Source: Thomasclavelia ramosa DSM 1402
GTDB taxonomy: Bacteria; Bacillota_I; Bacilli_A; Erysipelotrichales; Coprobacillaceae
Direction: 5' to 3'
Assembly (NCBI RefSeq): GCF_014131695.1
Contig: NZ_CP036346.1
Location: 1,736,001 to 1,800,000 of the forward strand
DNA length: 64,000 nucleotides
Below the pieces are notes generated by a model. That model had not been told where the DNA came from, made no database searches, and worked only from the letters and a program-made list of their open reading frames with translations. The number at the start of each line of letters is the position of its first letter. Position 1 is the stretch's first letter. A program made the position numbers and the translations under genes. Shown here one piece after another: positions 15,440 to 25,743 of this stretch.

Positions 15440-16825
15440 CTATTTATTTAATTCGATTTTAGCAAGTTCTTTAGCTAAACCAATATAAGAAGCCGGTGTC
15501 ATATCAACTAAAGTTTGACGATCTTGATCTGATAAGATATCCAGACTTTCAGCAAATTTTAGAATATCCTCTTTAGAAATACTTTTACCTCTTGTTAAAG
15601 CTTTTAAAGTATCATAAGCATCAGGTACTCCATACTTTCTTAACATTGTTTGAATTGGTTCTGCTAATACTTCCCATTTTTCATTTAAGTCACTAGCTAG
15701 TTTGTCTTTATTAACTACACACTTAGCCAACCCATTCATCGTTTCATTGATGGCTTGTAAAGAATAACCAAATGCTAAACCTAAATTTCTTTGGCTTGAA
15801 GAGTCTGATAAGTCTCTTTGCATTCTTGACTTAGGAAGTTTATTAGATAAAGCAATACAGATATTATTAGACATATCAATATTAGCTTCACTGTTTTCAA
15901 AGCGAATAGGATTTACTTTATGTGGCATAGTACTGCTTCCAACTTCACCTTTAACTGGAATTTGTTTAAAGTATTCCATTGAAATATACAGCCACATATC
16001 AACATCAAAATCGACTAATACATTATTGAAATGACGAATACCATCCAAAATATGACAAGTATAATCATGACTTTCAATTTGAGTAGTCAATGGGTTAAAT
16101 GTTAAACCTAAGTACTCTTCAACAAATTTTTTTGCTAAAACTTGCCAATCTTCATTAGGGAAAGCCGTTAAAATAGCACTATAGTTACCTGTTGCACCAT
16201 TGAACTTAGCTTTGATTTTAACTGCTTCAACATTTTCAATACTAGACAAAAAACGATAAGCATAAACTTTAAATTCTTTACCAATTGTTGTTGGTGTTGC
16301 AGGTTGTCCATGAGTATGCGCCAACATAGCATCATTACTATGTTCTTCAGCCCATTTATCAATGATAGCAGCAAATTCTTTAGCTTTTGGTAACCATACA
16401 TCTTTTAATCCATATTTTAGCATGCAAGCATATGAAGTATTATTAATATCTTCAGATGTACAACCAATGTGAACAAAGCTTTGTAAATATCCAAATCCTA
16501 AAGCATCAACTTTTTCATCAATAAAATACTCCACTGCTTTAACATCATGGCGTGTTGTATTTTCAATTTCTTTAATTCGAGCAAAAGAGTCGTAATTAAA
16601 CTCACTTGAAATAGTAGTAAGTTTATCCATATCTTGTAAATCAAATTTAGCTAAAACGTCACTTTCAACATTTTCAATTAAGAACTTTAGCCATTGAATC
16701 TCAACGAAAACTCTATATTTAACTAATGCATATTCAGAGAAATATTCTCCTAAAGCATCTTTAACACCTGAATAGCGACCATCTAATGGACACAGGGTTA
16801 GACATTCAAATTCTTGTTTTTCCAT
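15440..16825 (-). CDS. purB: Adenylosuccinate lyase
   Basis: PurB cleaves SAICAR to AICAR in IMP synthesis and adenylosuccinate to AMP. Starting at the ATG complementary to 16823-16825 it has 461 residues, beginning MEKQEFECLTLCPLDGRYSG. The fumarase/lyase signature GEVGSSTMPHKVNPIRFENSE lies near residue 290 with the catalytic Ser just before it, and TSEDINNTSYA and HTHGQPATPTTIG near 120 and 165. I prefer this start to the GTG at 16837 because AGGTGG lies nine bases upstream. It is one base beyond the purL stop and is the last gene of the operon. Confidence 0.96.
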   Translation of the reverse strand: MEKQEFECLTLCPLDGRYSGVKDALGEYFSEYALVKYRVFVEIQWLKFLIENVESDVLAKFDLQDMDKLTTISSEFNYDSFARIKEIENTTRHDVKAVEYFIDEKVDALGFGYLQSFVHIGCTSEDINNTSYACMLKYGLKDVWLPKAKEFAAIIDKWAEEHSNDAMLAHTHGQPATPTTIGKEFKVYAYRFLSSIENVEAVKIKAKFNGATGNYSAILTAFPNEDWQVLAKKFVEEYLGLTFNPLTTQIESHDYTCHILDGIRHFNNVLVDFDVDMWLYISMEYFKQIPVKGEVGSSTMPHKVNPIRFENSEANIDMSNNICIALSNKLPKSRMQRDLSDSSSQRNLGLAFGYSLQAINETMNGLAKCVVNKDKLASDLNEKWEVLAEPIQTMLRKYGVPDAYDTLKALTRGKSISKEDILKFAESLDILSDQDRQTLVDMTPASYIGLAKELAKIELNK

Positions 16826-16826
16826 T

Positions 16827-19800
16827 CTATTTTCCACCTTTAAAATAATCTACACCAGCTTCAAATAATTTTTGGTCCATTTCACCATAAACATTTTTAA
16901 AGCGGTTTTCACCTTGACGCTCACTATGTCCCATCTTACCAATAACACGTCCATCTAGAGAAACAATTCCTTCAATCGCATACATTGAACCATTAGGATT
17001 GTATGGTGTTTGCATTGTTACCTTACGATTAGGATCAACATATTGTGAGAACACTTGTCCATTTTCAAACAATTCTTCAATCACTTCCTCAGGAGCTACA
17101 AAACGCCCTTCTCCGTGACTTACTGGAATTGTATGAATATCATCAACATTGACATATTTTAACCATGGTGATTTAACACTTCCAATACGCGTATCAACCA
17201 TCTGAGAAACATGGCGACCAATTGTATTGAATGTTAATGTTGGATCATCTTTAGACATTTCTTGAATTTTACCATATGGTAATAATCCTAATTTAACTAA
17301 TGCTTGGAATCCATTACAAATTCCAATCATTAAACCATCACGATTATCTAATAAATCCGTAATTGCTGCTTTTAAACGTGGATTCTTCAATACTGTGGCA
17401 ATAAATTTACCAGAACCTTCAGGTTCATCGCCAGCACTAAAACCACCTGGTAACATTACAATATTAGCTTGTTTAATGGCAACTTCTAATTCATCAATTG
17501 AATCTTTAAGCATTTGTTCAGTCTTATTTCTAATTAAAACTAATTGAACTTTAGCTCCCGCTTTTTCAAAAGCACGTTTTGAATCATATTCGCAGTTAGT
17601 TCCTGGGAATACTGGAATAACAACTAGAGGTGTTTCTACTGTTACTTTTGGTTTAAGATCCGCTCTTGTTTTACAAGCTGCCACTTTGATTTTACTAGTA
17701 GGTGCTTTTTCTCTTGTTGGATATACTTTTTCTAGAGGCGCTTTATTAATTGCATAAGCTTCATCTAATGAAATTGTTTCACCACCATAAGATAATAATT
17801 CACTATCATTAGTAGTTCCAACAATACGATAATTATCAAAGATACTTAAATCTTTTTCAGATTTAACCTCAATAATAATATTACCATAATCACGCACTAT
17901 GTAGCTTTCAAGACTATTTTCATTATTAAAAGCTACTCCAACACCATTACCAAAAGCCATTTTACTAACGGCTTCAATAACACCACCATCTTTAACAGTA
18001 TAAGCACTATAGATTTTCTTATCTTTCATTAATTCCATAATCGCATCGTATTGTTTTTGAAGATGATTAAAATCAAATATATGATATTGATCTTTATTAA
18101 TAATAATTTCAGCTAAAACATGACCAGTTTCTTTAATTTCAGGTGTCATGATATCATTAACATCTCCACTTGTAATAGCAAAAGAAACTAGAGTTGGTGG
18201 TACATGTAAATCTTCAAAAGATCCTGACATACTGTCTTTTCCACCAATTGAAGCTAATTTTAACGCACTTTGAACACGGTATGCCCCTAATAAAGCAGCC
18301 GTTGGTTTTCCCCAAGTAATTGGGTTGTCTAGAAGTTTCTCAAAGTATTCTTGGAATGAAAATCTAATTGTATGATAATTTCCACCCATAGCCACAATCT
18401 TCGCTACCGATTCAACAATTGCATACATTGCTCCGTGATATGGTGACCATTTTGAAATCAATGGATTATAACCATAAGTCATAACTGAAGCTGTTGTTGT
18501 CTCTTTTCCTAACACTGGAATCAATGCTGCCATTCCTTCAGTTTCAGTATGATATTTAATTCCACCAAATGGTGATAATACTGTTCCATTACCAATTGAA
18601 GAGTCAAATCTTTCAATTAACCCTTTTTGTGAAGCAACACTTAATTTTGATAAAGTTTCTTTCACAGTTTCAACAAAACTAGTTTGTGACTGTTTATCAA
18701 AAGGTGTCTTTTCAAAATCTGGTAAAGTGATCTTAACATCTTGATAACGTTTAGCGCCTGCAGCATCAAGAAAATCACGAGAAATATTAACAATATCTTC
18801 ACCCATATGTTTCATTACTAATCTGTTTTGATCAGTAACCACTGCAACTTGAACTACTTCTAGGTTTTCTTTAGCACACTCAGCTTTAATGAAATCCGCA
18901 TCTTTTTCATCAATTACAATAGCCATTCGTTCTTGTGATTCAGAAATAGCTAACTCTGTTCCTGTTAACCCTTCATATTTTTTCAAGACTGCATCTAAAT
19001 CGATTACTAATCCTGGAGCTAATTCACCAACGGCAACACAAACACCACCAGCTCCAAAGTCATTACAACGAACCACTTTTTCACTAACTTCTTTATTTCT
19101 AAATAAACGTTGAATTTTTCTTTCTTCAACCGGGTTTCCTTTTTGAACTTCAGCCCCAGCTGTTTCAATTGATTTAACATCGTGAGATTTAGAAGAACCT
19201 GTCGCTCCTCCAATACCATCACGTCCAGTACGACCACCAATCAATAAAACTATATGATCTTTTAAAGGTTCTAGACGTTTTACTTGTTCTTTTGGTGCCG
19301 CTGCAACAACTGCTCCTAATTCCATTCTTTTAGCTACATATCCGTCATCATAAATTTCATGAACATAACCTGTAGTTAACCCAATTTGGTTACCATAAGA
19401 GGAAAAACCATGGGCAGATTCTTGACACAATTTACGTTGAGGTAACTTACCAGCCATTGTTTCTGCTAATGATTTACGAGGATCTCCAGCCCCTGTAATC
19501 CGCATACTTTGATATACATAAGCGCGACCAGATAACGGATCCCGGATTGCTCCGCCTAAACAAGTAGCAGCTCCACCAAATGGCTCAATTTCAGTTGGAT
19601 GGTTATGTGTTTCATTTTTAAACATTAATAACCATTGCTCATCACCATCAGTTGTATGTACCGTAATCTCAACTGAGCAGGCATTAATTTCTTCAGATAC
19701 TTCCAAATCATCTAAATAACCAGTTTTACGTAACTCTTTCATTGAGATTGTGGCTAAATCCATCAATGTTAAAGGTCGTTTTGTATCAATACCATAAACT

Positions 19801-20588
19801 AAATGACGACTAGTTTTATAATCCTCAATATCCTTTTCTAAGATCTCTTTAAAAGCTCCATTTTCAATATCTAAATCTGTAATAACTGTTGCAAATGTTG
19901 TATGCCGGCAGTGATCAGACCAATAAGTATCTAATACTTTTAATTCAGCTTCAGTAGGATCTCTTTTTTCTTCATTTTTAAAATAATCTTGAGTTACTTT
20001 TAAATCTTCATAGTTCATAGCCATACCATTGTCAGTTAAGAACTTTTCAAGACCGGTTTTATCTAATTCATTAAACCCATTAATTGTAGGCACCGGTTTA
20101 ATTTCTGGAGCAACATCATTTAAATCAGCTGGTTTTTCTAAAATAGCAAGACGCTGATCAACAGGATTAATCAAGAAGCTTTGAATCTTCGTCAAAATTT
20201 CATCTTTATCGCCTTTAAAAGTAATGGCAAATACCCGTGCACATTTAACTTTAGCACTACTATTCCCTGTTAAAATAGCAAAGCATTGTTCACATGAATC
20301 TGCTCTTTGATCATATTGACCAGGTAAAAATTCGATTGCAAAAACTACTTCTTGATTATTAGTAGGAAATTCTTCTTGATAAACATCGTCGACCATTGGT
20401 TCAGCCAAGATAGTGTTGATTCCTTGTTTTAAAATGCCATCACTAACTCCTTGAACATCATAACGGTTGATAATTCTTAAGGTATCAATTTCTAACCCTA
20501 ATTGTTCAATTAAATTATGTTTAATTTCGTTTGCTTCTGTTGCATACGCTGTTCTTTTTTCAACGTAAATACGCTTTACATCACTCAT
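16827..20588 (-). CDS. purL: Phosphoribosylformylglycinamidine synthase, single-chain
   Basis: This large form (1,253 residues from the ATG at 20586-20588) fuses the synthase and glutaminase parts that other bacteria split into PurS/PurL/PurQ. The synthase core shows SDHCRHTTF near residue 240, FKNETHNHPTEIEPFGGAATCLGG near 340 and repeated AIRM-type ATP sites. The C-terminal glutamine amidotransferase has GTNCEYDSKRAF, GICNGFQALVKLGLLP (nucleophile Cys) and SHGEGRF (His/Glu partners). It converts FGAR to FGAM. AGGGGG six bases before this ATG decides the start; an upstream frame into purD is not used. Confidence 0.96.
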   Translation of the reverse strand: MSDVKRIYVEKRTAYATEANEIKHNLIEQLGLEIDTLRIINRYDVQGVSDGILKQGINTILAEPMVDDVYQEEFPTNNQEVVFAIEFLPGQYDQRADSCEQCFAILTGNSSAKVKCARVFAITFKGDKDEILTKIQSFLINPVDQRLAILEKPADLNDVAPEIKPVPTINGFNELDKTGLEKFLTDNGMAMNYEDLKVTQDYFKNEEKRDPTEAELKVLDTYWSDHCRHTTFATVITDLDIENGAFKEILEKDIEDYKTSRHLVYGIDTKRPLTLMDLATISMKELRKTGYLDDLEVSEEINACSVEITVHTTDGDEQWLLMFKNETHNHPTEIEPFGGAATCLGGAIRDPLSGRAYVYQSMRITGAGDPRKSLAETMAGKLPQRKLCQESAHGFSSYGNQIGLTTGYVHEIYDDGYVAKRMELGAVVAAAPKEQVKRLEPLKDHIVLLIGGRTGRDGIGGATGSSKSHDVKSIETAGAEVQKGNPVEERKIQRLFRNKEVSEKVVRCNDFGAGGVCVAVGELAPGLVIDLDAVLKKYEGLTGTELAISESQERMAIVIDEKDADFIKAECAKENLEVVQVAVVTDQNRLVMKHMGEDIVNISRDFLDAAGAKRYQDVKITLPDFEKTPFDKQSQTSFVETVKETLSKLSVASQKGLIERFDSSIGNGTVLSPFGGIKYHTETEGMAALIPVLGKETTTASVMTYGYNPLISKWSPYHGAMYAIVESVAKIVAMGGNYHTIRFSFQEYFEKLLDNPITWGKPTAALLGAYRVQSALKLASIGGKDSMSGSFEDLHVPPTLVSFAITSGDVNDIMTPEIKETGHVLAEIIINKDQYHIFDFNHLQKQYDAIMELMKDKKIYSAYTVKDGGVIEAVSKMAFGNGVGVAFNNENSLESYIVRDYGNIIIEVKSEKDLSIFDNYRIVGTTNDSELLSYGGETISLDEAYAINKAPLEKVYPTREKAPTSKIKVAACKTRADLKPKVTVETPLVVIPVFPGTNCEYDSKRAFEKAGAKVQLVLIRNKTEQMLKDSIDELEVAIKQANIVMLPGGFSAGDEPEGSGKFIATVLKNPRLKAAITDLLDNRDGLMIGICNGFQALVKLGLLPYGKIQEMSKDDPTLTFNTIGRHVSQMVDTRIGSVKSPWLKYVNVDDIHTIPVSHGEGRFVAPEEVIEELFENGQVFSQYVDPNRKVTMQTPYNPNGSMYAIEGIVSLDGRVIGKMGHSERQGENRFKNVYGEMDQKLFEAGVDYFKGGK

Positions 20589-20598
20589 TTTCATCCCC

Positions 20599-21849
20599 CT
20601 ATCTAAGTCCGATATCACTTCGGTAATATTTGCCTTCAAAATCAATCTTTTTTGCTACCGCATAAACTTTTTCACGAACCTCATCTAATGAAACTCCTGT
20701 AGCACAAATATTTAAGACCCGACCACCATTAGTAACTAATTTTCCATCTTTGATTGCTGTCCCCGCATGGAAAACAACACAGTCATCACAGTCATCAATA
20801 TTCTCTATTTCAATTCCTTTTTGATAATTACCTGGATATCCTCCACTTGAAAGAACTAAACAAGCAACGTGTTGATTATTCCATTTAACTTCAACATCTT
20901 TTAAAGTTTTTGTAGCACAACCAACCATGATATCATATAGATCACTATCTAAGCGAAGCATAATTGATTGTGTTTCAGGATCACCAAAACGAACATTAAA
21001 TTCTAATACTTTCGCTTTACCATCTTCAATCATTAAACCAATAAACACAACACCGCGATAGTCCATATTATCATCTTTTAATCCTTGCATAAAAGGATCA
21101 AGAATATCTCTTTTAATTACCTCATCCATACCTTCTGGCATAAATGGATTTGGTGAAACAGTTCCCATACCACCAGTATTAGGACCCTTATTCCCATCAA
21201 AAATTTGTTTATGATCTTTAGCACTTACCATTGGAACAATTGTTTCTCCATCTGTAAAACAAAGAAGTGAACATTCAAATCCGGTTAAAAATTCTTCTAA
21301 AACAACTTTACTTCCTGCTCCATCAAGACTTCCGTCAATCATCATTTCTTTTAAAGTTACAGTAGCATCTTCATGGTTGTCAACAATAACGACTCCTTTT
21401 CCTGCTGCTAAACCATCAGCCTTAATAACTAACGGATAATCAAATTCGCTAATTGCTTTAACGGCTTCATCATAACTATTAACTTCTTTATATTTAGCAG
21501 TTGGAATACTGTGTCTAATCATAAAGTCTTTTGAAAAAGCTTTACTACCTTCCAATGTAGCTGCATGTTTAGTTGGTCCAAAAGCCATTAACCCGGCTGC
21601 CTCTAAATCATTTGCTAGACCATTACAAAGTGGTACCTCTGGTCCTATAACAGTTAAATCAATTTGATGTTCTTTAGCAAAATTAACGATCATTTCATTA
21701 TCTTCAACCTTACCATCAATACACTCACCAATTTTAGCAATTCCCGGATTCCCTGGAATCGCATAGATTTTATCTACCTTACTGCTTTGATTCAATTTAT
21801 ACGCAATGGCGTGTTCACGACCACCACTACCAATTACAAGTACTTTCAT
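20599..21849 (-). CDS. purD: Phosphoribosylamine--glycine ligase (GAR synthetase)
   Basis: PurD joins glycine to phosphoribosylamine with ATP. The 416 residues show the ATP-grasp order: VLVIGSGGREHAIAYKL at the N-terminus, IGPEVPLCNGLA, PLVIKADGLAAGKGVVIVDN near 135, and GPNTGGMGTVSPNPF near 220 followed by LEFNVRFGDPETQ (metal ligands). It lies 10 bases upstream of purL and 18 downstream of purH in the same leftward operon. Confidence 0.97.
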   Translation of the reverse strand: MKVLVIGSGGREHAIAYKLNQSSKVDKIYAIPGNPGIAKIGECIDGKVEDNEMIVNFAKEHQIDLTVIGPEVPLCNGLANDLEAAGLMAFGPTKHAATLEGSKAFSKDFMIRHSIPTAKYKEVNSYDEAVKAISEFDYPLVIKADGLAAGKGVVIVDNHEDATVTLKEMMIDGSLDGAGSKVVLEEFLTGFECSLLCFTDGETIVPMVSAKDHKQIFDGNKGPNTGGMGTVSPNPFMPEGMDEVIKRDILDPFMQGLKDDNMDYRGVVFIGLMIEDGKAKVLEFNVRFGDPETQSIMLRLDSDLYDIMVGCATKTLKDVEVKWNNQHVACLVLSSGGYPGNYQKGIEIENIDDCDDCVVFHAGTAIKDGKLVTNGGRVLNICATGVSLDEVREKVYAVAKKIDFEGKYYRSDIGLR

Positions 21850-21867
21850 ATATTCTAGGCCTTTCTA

Positions 21868-23391
21868 TTAATGTCTAAAATGTCTGTATCCAGTAAATAC
21901 CATTGGGATACCTTTCTCATTACAGAAATCAATTGAATCTTGATCTCGAACCGATCCCCCTGGTTGGACGATTGCTCCAATTCCAGCTTTATATGCTACC
22001 TCAGCACAATCGCTAAATGGGAAAAAGGCATCACTAGCAAGAACTGCACCTTTAAAATCTTTATCTTTATTATTGATAATCGCATTTTCTAAAGCCCAGA
22101 TTCTTGATGTTTGTCCACCACCAACAGCCAATGTAACACCATCTTTAACGATACAAATAGCATTTGACTTTACAAATTTAACGACCCGCATACCAAATTC
22201 CATATCTTTAAGTTGAGCTTCTGTAGGTTTGGCTGTTGTTACACAATTCATTTCTTTAATCATTTCAGTATTGATATCTTGAACTAAAACTTTACCCTCT
22301 AAATATTTAATATCATATTTAGCTTCACGCGCATATAGATTTTTAAGTTTTAAGATTCGTAAATTTTTCTTTTTCTTCAATACTTCTAAAGCATCATCAT
22401 CAAAGTCAGGTGCAGCTACGATTTCTAAGAAGATCTTATGCATTTCTTCAGCCGTTTTTTTATCGATTTTATAATTTACTGCTACAATTCCGCCAAAAAT
22501 ACTTTGAGGATCAGCCTCATAAGCTTTCATATAAGAATCATAACCATCTTTGCCAATCGCTACCCCACAAGGAGTTGAATGTTTAATCGCAGCTGTAACA
22601 ATTTGATCTTTAAATTCACGTACTACGGCAATAGCACCATATAAATCATTAACATTGTTGAAAGAAATTTCTTTACCGTGTAATTGTTCATAATCCAATA
22701 AAGTTTCTTGCACAAATGGATCAACATAGCCGTTAGCTCTTTGTTGAGAATTTTCACCATAACGCAAATGTTCCGTTTTCTTTAAGGAAATGTTTAAAGT
22801 ATCTGGGAAATCATCCCCTACAACACCTGCAAAATAACGAGAAATCATCGCATCATAAGCGCCAGTAGTTGAAAATGCTTTATATGCAAGATTTAATCTA
22901 AAATCAAAATCATCAGTTTTATCTTTGATTGCAGTTAAGACGTTATCATAATCAGCAGGATCGGTAACGATTAAAACATCTTTAAAATTCTTTGCTGCTG
23001 AACGAATCATCGATGGTCCCCCAATATCGATATTTTCAATCATATCTTCCATCGGTTTACCAGCTTTTAACGCTTTTTCAAATTCATATAAATTAACACA
23101 AACCACATCAATTGGTTGGATGTCCATTTTTTTAACTGTGTCAACGTGTTCTTGAAGATCACGACGGAATAATAATCCACCATGAACTTTTGGATGTAAA
23201 GTTTTAACTCGACCATCTAAGATTTCAGGAAATCCGGTTACATCATCAATTGCAATACATGGTACATTTTCTGCTTGTAATTTAGCCATCGTTCCCCCAG
23301 TGGAAACAATTTCAAAACCTAAATCTACTAGGCCTTTACAAAAATCAACGATACCATCTTTATTAGTAACACTAACTAATGCTCTTTTCAT
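21868..23391 (-). CDS. purH: Bifunctional AICAR transformylase / IMP cyclohydrolase
   Basis: PurH performs the last two steps to IMP. The 507 residues open with the MGS-like IMP cyclohydrolase domain (KRALVSVTNKDGIVDFCKGL, STGGT, GFPEILDGRVKTLHPKVHGGLL) and continue with the AICAR transformylase domain (RYGENSQQRA near 210, IKHSTPCGVA near 265, PGGSVRDQDSI near 478 and GYRHFRH at the end). The transformylase uses 10-formyl-THF, the product of the fhs gene that heads this operon. It starts one base after the purN stop. Confidence 0.97.
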   Translation of the reverse strand: MKRALVSVTNKDGIVDFCKGLVDLGFEIVSTGGTMAKLQAENVPCIAIDDVTGFPEILDGRVKTLHPKVHGGLLFRRDLQEHVDTVKKMDIQPIDVVCVNLYEFEKALKAGKPMEDMIENIDIGGPSMIRSAAKNFKDVLIVTDPADYDNVLTAIKDKTDDFDFRLNLAYKAFSTTGAYDAMISRYFAGVVGDDFPDTLNISLKKTEHLRYGENSQQRANGYVDPFVQETLLDYEQLHGKEISFNNVNDLYGAIAVVREFKDQIVTAAIKHSTPCGVAIGKDGYDSYMKAYEADPQSIFGGIVAVNYKIDKKTAEEMHKIFLEIVAAPDFDDDALEVLKKKKNLRILKLKNLYAREAKYDIKYLEGKVLVQDINTEMIKEMNCVTTAKPTEAQLKDMEFGMRVVKFVKSNAICIVKDGVTLAVGGGQTSRIWALENAIINNKDKDFKGAVLASDAFFPFSDCAEVAYKAGIGAIVQPGGSVRDQDSIDFCNEKGIPMVFTGYRHFRH

Positions 23392-23392
23392 T

Positions 23393-23986
23393 TTAAATCA
23401 CCTTAGCCCTTTCATTTTCAACAATAATTTTACCATCACAAAATAAAGCAACTGCTTTAGGTAAAATGCGATGTTCAATTTCTAATACCCGTGCTTGGAT
23501 ATCTTCAGCATTATCTAAATCATCAATATTGCACGCCTCTTGAAGAATAATCGGTCCTCCGTCAACCTCACTACTAACAAAATGAACTGTTGCACCAGTC
23601 ACTTTTACCCCTCGCGCTAAAACTTTTTCATGAACATGCATTCCATAATGCCCTGGTCCACAAAATGATGGAATCAATGAAGGATGAATATTAATAATTT
23701 TATTAGGATAAGCATCAATCAATACATCCGTAAGGATCGCTAAATATCCCGCTAAAACAACTAGACCAACATTGCGTTCTTTTAACATTTTAACAATTAA
23801 TTCATCATCTTTACGCACTACAGCAGTTTCAATTCCTGCCTGTCTTGCACGTTCAAGTCCATATGCATTCTTACGATTAGAAATAACGATTGCAATTTCA
23901 CCATTGATGCTGTTATTTTTAACAGCATCAATGACCGATTGCAAGTCTGTTCCTCCCCCAGAAACAAAGACAGCAATTTTTAGCAT
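23393..23986 (-). CDS. purN: Phosphoribosylglycinamide formyltransferase (GAR transformylase)
   Basis: PurN formylates GAR using 10-formyl-THF. The 197 residues carry FVSGGGTDLQSVIDA at the N-terminus, VISNRKNAYGLERA, LAGYLAILTDVLIDAYPNKIINIHPSLIPSF (catalytic Asn-His) and VTGATVHFVSSEVDGGPIILQ (catalytic Asp). The first codons overlap the end of purM by seven bases, indicating coupled translation. Confidence 0.97.
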   Translation of the reverse strand: MLKIAVFVSGGGTDLQSVIDAVKNNSINGEIAIVISNRKNAYGLERARQAGIETAVVRKDDELIVKMLKERNVGLVVLAGYLAILTDVLIDAYPNKIINIHPSLIPSFCGPGHYGMHVHEKVLARGVKVTGATVHFVSSEVDGGPIILQEACNIDDLDNAEDIQARVLEIEHRILPKAVALFCDGKIIVENERAKVI

Positions 23987-25005
23987 AATTGCACTCCTTT
24001 GTCACCTGCTTCAATACTTCCAATAATATAACATTCATCACCTGCTGCTTTAATTGCCGCCATACTAGTTTCAATATCAGCTGGATCTAACGCAATGACC
24101 ATACCTAATCCCATGTTAAATGTGTTATACATCATTTCCTCTGCAATATCACCTTTTTTAGCAATCAGATCAAAAATTGCGGGTACTTTATAGCTATCTT
24201 TTTTAATAACTGCTTTTACTCCATCGGGTAACATTCTTGGGATATTTTCATCAAAACCACCACCAGTTATATGAGAGCAGCCTTTTATTCTTACCCCAGC
24301 ATCTTTAACATTTTTTAATGCTTTTACATAAATTCTAGTTGGTGCAATTAGGGCTTCGCCTAATGTTTTTCCAAGTTCATCATAATATGTATCTAAGGTT
24401 TCTTTATTCATCTCAAATACGTTTCGAACTAATGAGAATCCATTACTATGAACTCCACTTGAAGCAATTCCCACTAAAACATCACCTGGTTTAATGTTTT
24501 CACCATTAATAATATCTTTTTTATCAACCACCCCGACTGCAAAACCAGCTAGATCATAGTCGTCTTCAGGCATTAATCCAGGATGTTCCGCTGTTTCACC
24601 ACCAACTAAAGCACAACCAGATTGTTTACAGCCTTCAGCAACCCCACTTACGATCGTCGCAATTTTTTCCGGATAGTTTTTTCCACACGCAATATAATCA
24701 AGGAAGAACAATGGTTCTCCACCTGAACAGGCAATATCATTAACACACATTGCAACTGCATCAATACCAATTGTATCATGTTTATCCATTACAAAAGCAA
24801 GTTTTACTTTTGTTCCGCATCCATCAGTTCCTGATAAAAGAACAGGTTCATCCATATCTTTGATTGCACTTAAATCAAATGCTCCTGCAAAACCACCAAG
24901 ACCACCTAAAACCTCCGGACGCATTGTTTCCTTAACGTGTTTTTTCATTAATTCAACTGATTTGTATCCTGCTTCAATATCTACTCCAGCCTTTTTGTAA
25001 TCCAT
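23980..25005 (-). CDS. purM: Phosphoribosylformylglycinamidine cyclo-ligase (AIR synthetase)
   Basis: PurM closes the imidazole ring to form AIR. The 341 residues show the PurM-type features: LLSGTDGCGTKVKLAF near residue 57, GIDAVAMCVNDIACSGGEPLFFLDY near 77, ALVGGETAEHPGLMP near 130, and HITGGGFDENIPRMLP near 245. The fold is shared with the PurL synthase domain. It lies 15 bases after purC in the operon. Confidence 0.97.
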   Translation of the reverse strand: MDYKKAGVDIEAGYKSVELMKKHVKETMRPEVLGGLGGFAGAFDLSAIKDMDEPVLLSGTDGCGTKVKLAFVMDKHDTIGIDAVAMCVNDIACSGGEPLFFLDYIACGKNYPEKIATIVSGVAEGCKQSGCALVGGETAEHPGLMPEDDYDLAGFAVGVVDKKDIINGENIKPGDVLVGIASSGVHSNGFSLVRNVFEMNKETLDTYYDELGKTLGEALIAPTRIYVKALKNVKDAGVRIKGCSHITGGGFDENIPRMLPDGVKAVIKKDSYKVPAIFDLIAKKGDIAEEMMYNTFNMGLGMVIALDPADIETSMAAIKAAGDECYIIGSIEAGDKGVQLC

Positions 25006-25020
25006 TTTTAATCTCCTTTA

Positions 25021-25722
25021 TTATTTTTGCATTCTTGCTAATACTGCTTTATAAGTTTCGATTAAATCACCAATATCTTGTCTAAATACATCTTTATCGT
25101 ATTTTTGATTAGTTTCAACATCCCATAAACGACAAGAATCTGGAGAAATTTCATCAGCTAACAAGATTTGACCATCAGGTGTTTTCCCAAATTCAATTTT
25201 AAAATCAACTAATTTTAAATTTAAGCTTAAGAAAAATTCCTTTAATAATTCATTTATTTTTAATGTTTCTTGTTTAATAAAATTATATTCTTCTCTTGTA
25301 CATAGTTTTAAGGCAACTGCGTGATCTTCATTAATCAATGGATCACCATAATCATCATTTTTATAACTTAATTCAAAAATTGGTTCGTCTAAAACGATTC
25401 CTTCAGGAGCTCCTAATCTTTTACAAAAAGACCCTGTTGTAATATTTCTAATAATTACTTCTAATGGGAAGATATCAACTTTTTTTACTAAAATATCTCG
25501 TTCATTTAATTTCTTGATCATATGAGTTTTAATTCCTGCTTCTTCTAACATATCAAAGATAATGCAAGAAATTGTATTGTTTAAAACTCCCTTACCTTCA
25601 AACTGATCATGTTTTACACCATTTCCAGCAGTTGCGTCATCTTTATAATGAATCAAATATTCATCTTCTTTATCTGTTTTGTAAACTTGTTTTGCTTTTC
25701 CTTCATATAATAATTCTGCCAT
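25021..25722 (-). CDS. purC: SAICAR synthetase
   Basis: PurC condenses CAIR with aspartate. The 233 residues are typical: LLYEGKAKQVYKT at the start, DDATAGNGVKHDQFEGKG near 28, LVKKVDIFPLEVIIRNITTGSFCKRLG near 73 and LADEISPDSCRLWD near 173. A good ribosome site precedes the ATG. It sits between purE and purM. Confidence 0.97.
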   Translation of the reverse strand: MAELLYEGKAKQVYKTDKEDEYLIHYKDDATAGNGVKHDQFEGKGVLNNTISCIIFDMLEEAGIKTHMIKKLNERDILVKKVDIFPLEVIIRNITTGSFCKRLGAPEGIVLDEPIFELSYKNDDYGDPLINEDHAVALKLCTREEYNFIKQETLKINELLKEFFLSLNLKLVDFKIEFGKTPDGQILLADEISPDSCRLWDVETNQKYDKDVFRQDIGDLIETYKAVLARMQK

Positions 25723-25743
25723 TTTGATTTCTCCTCTTATCTT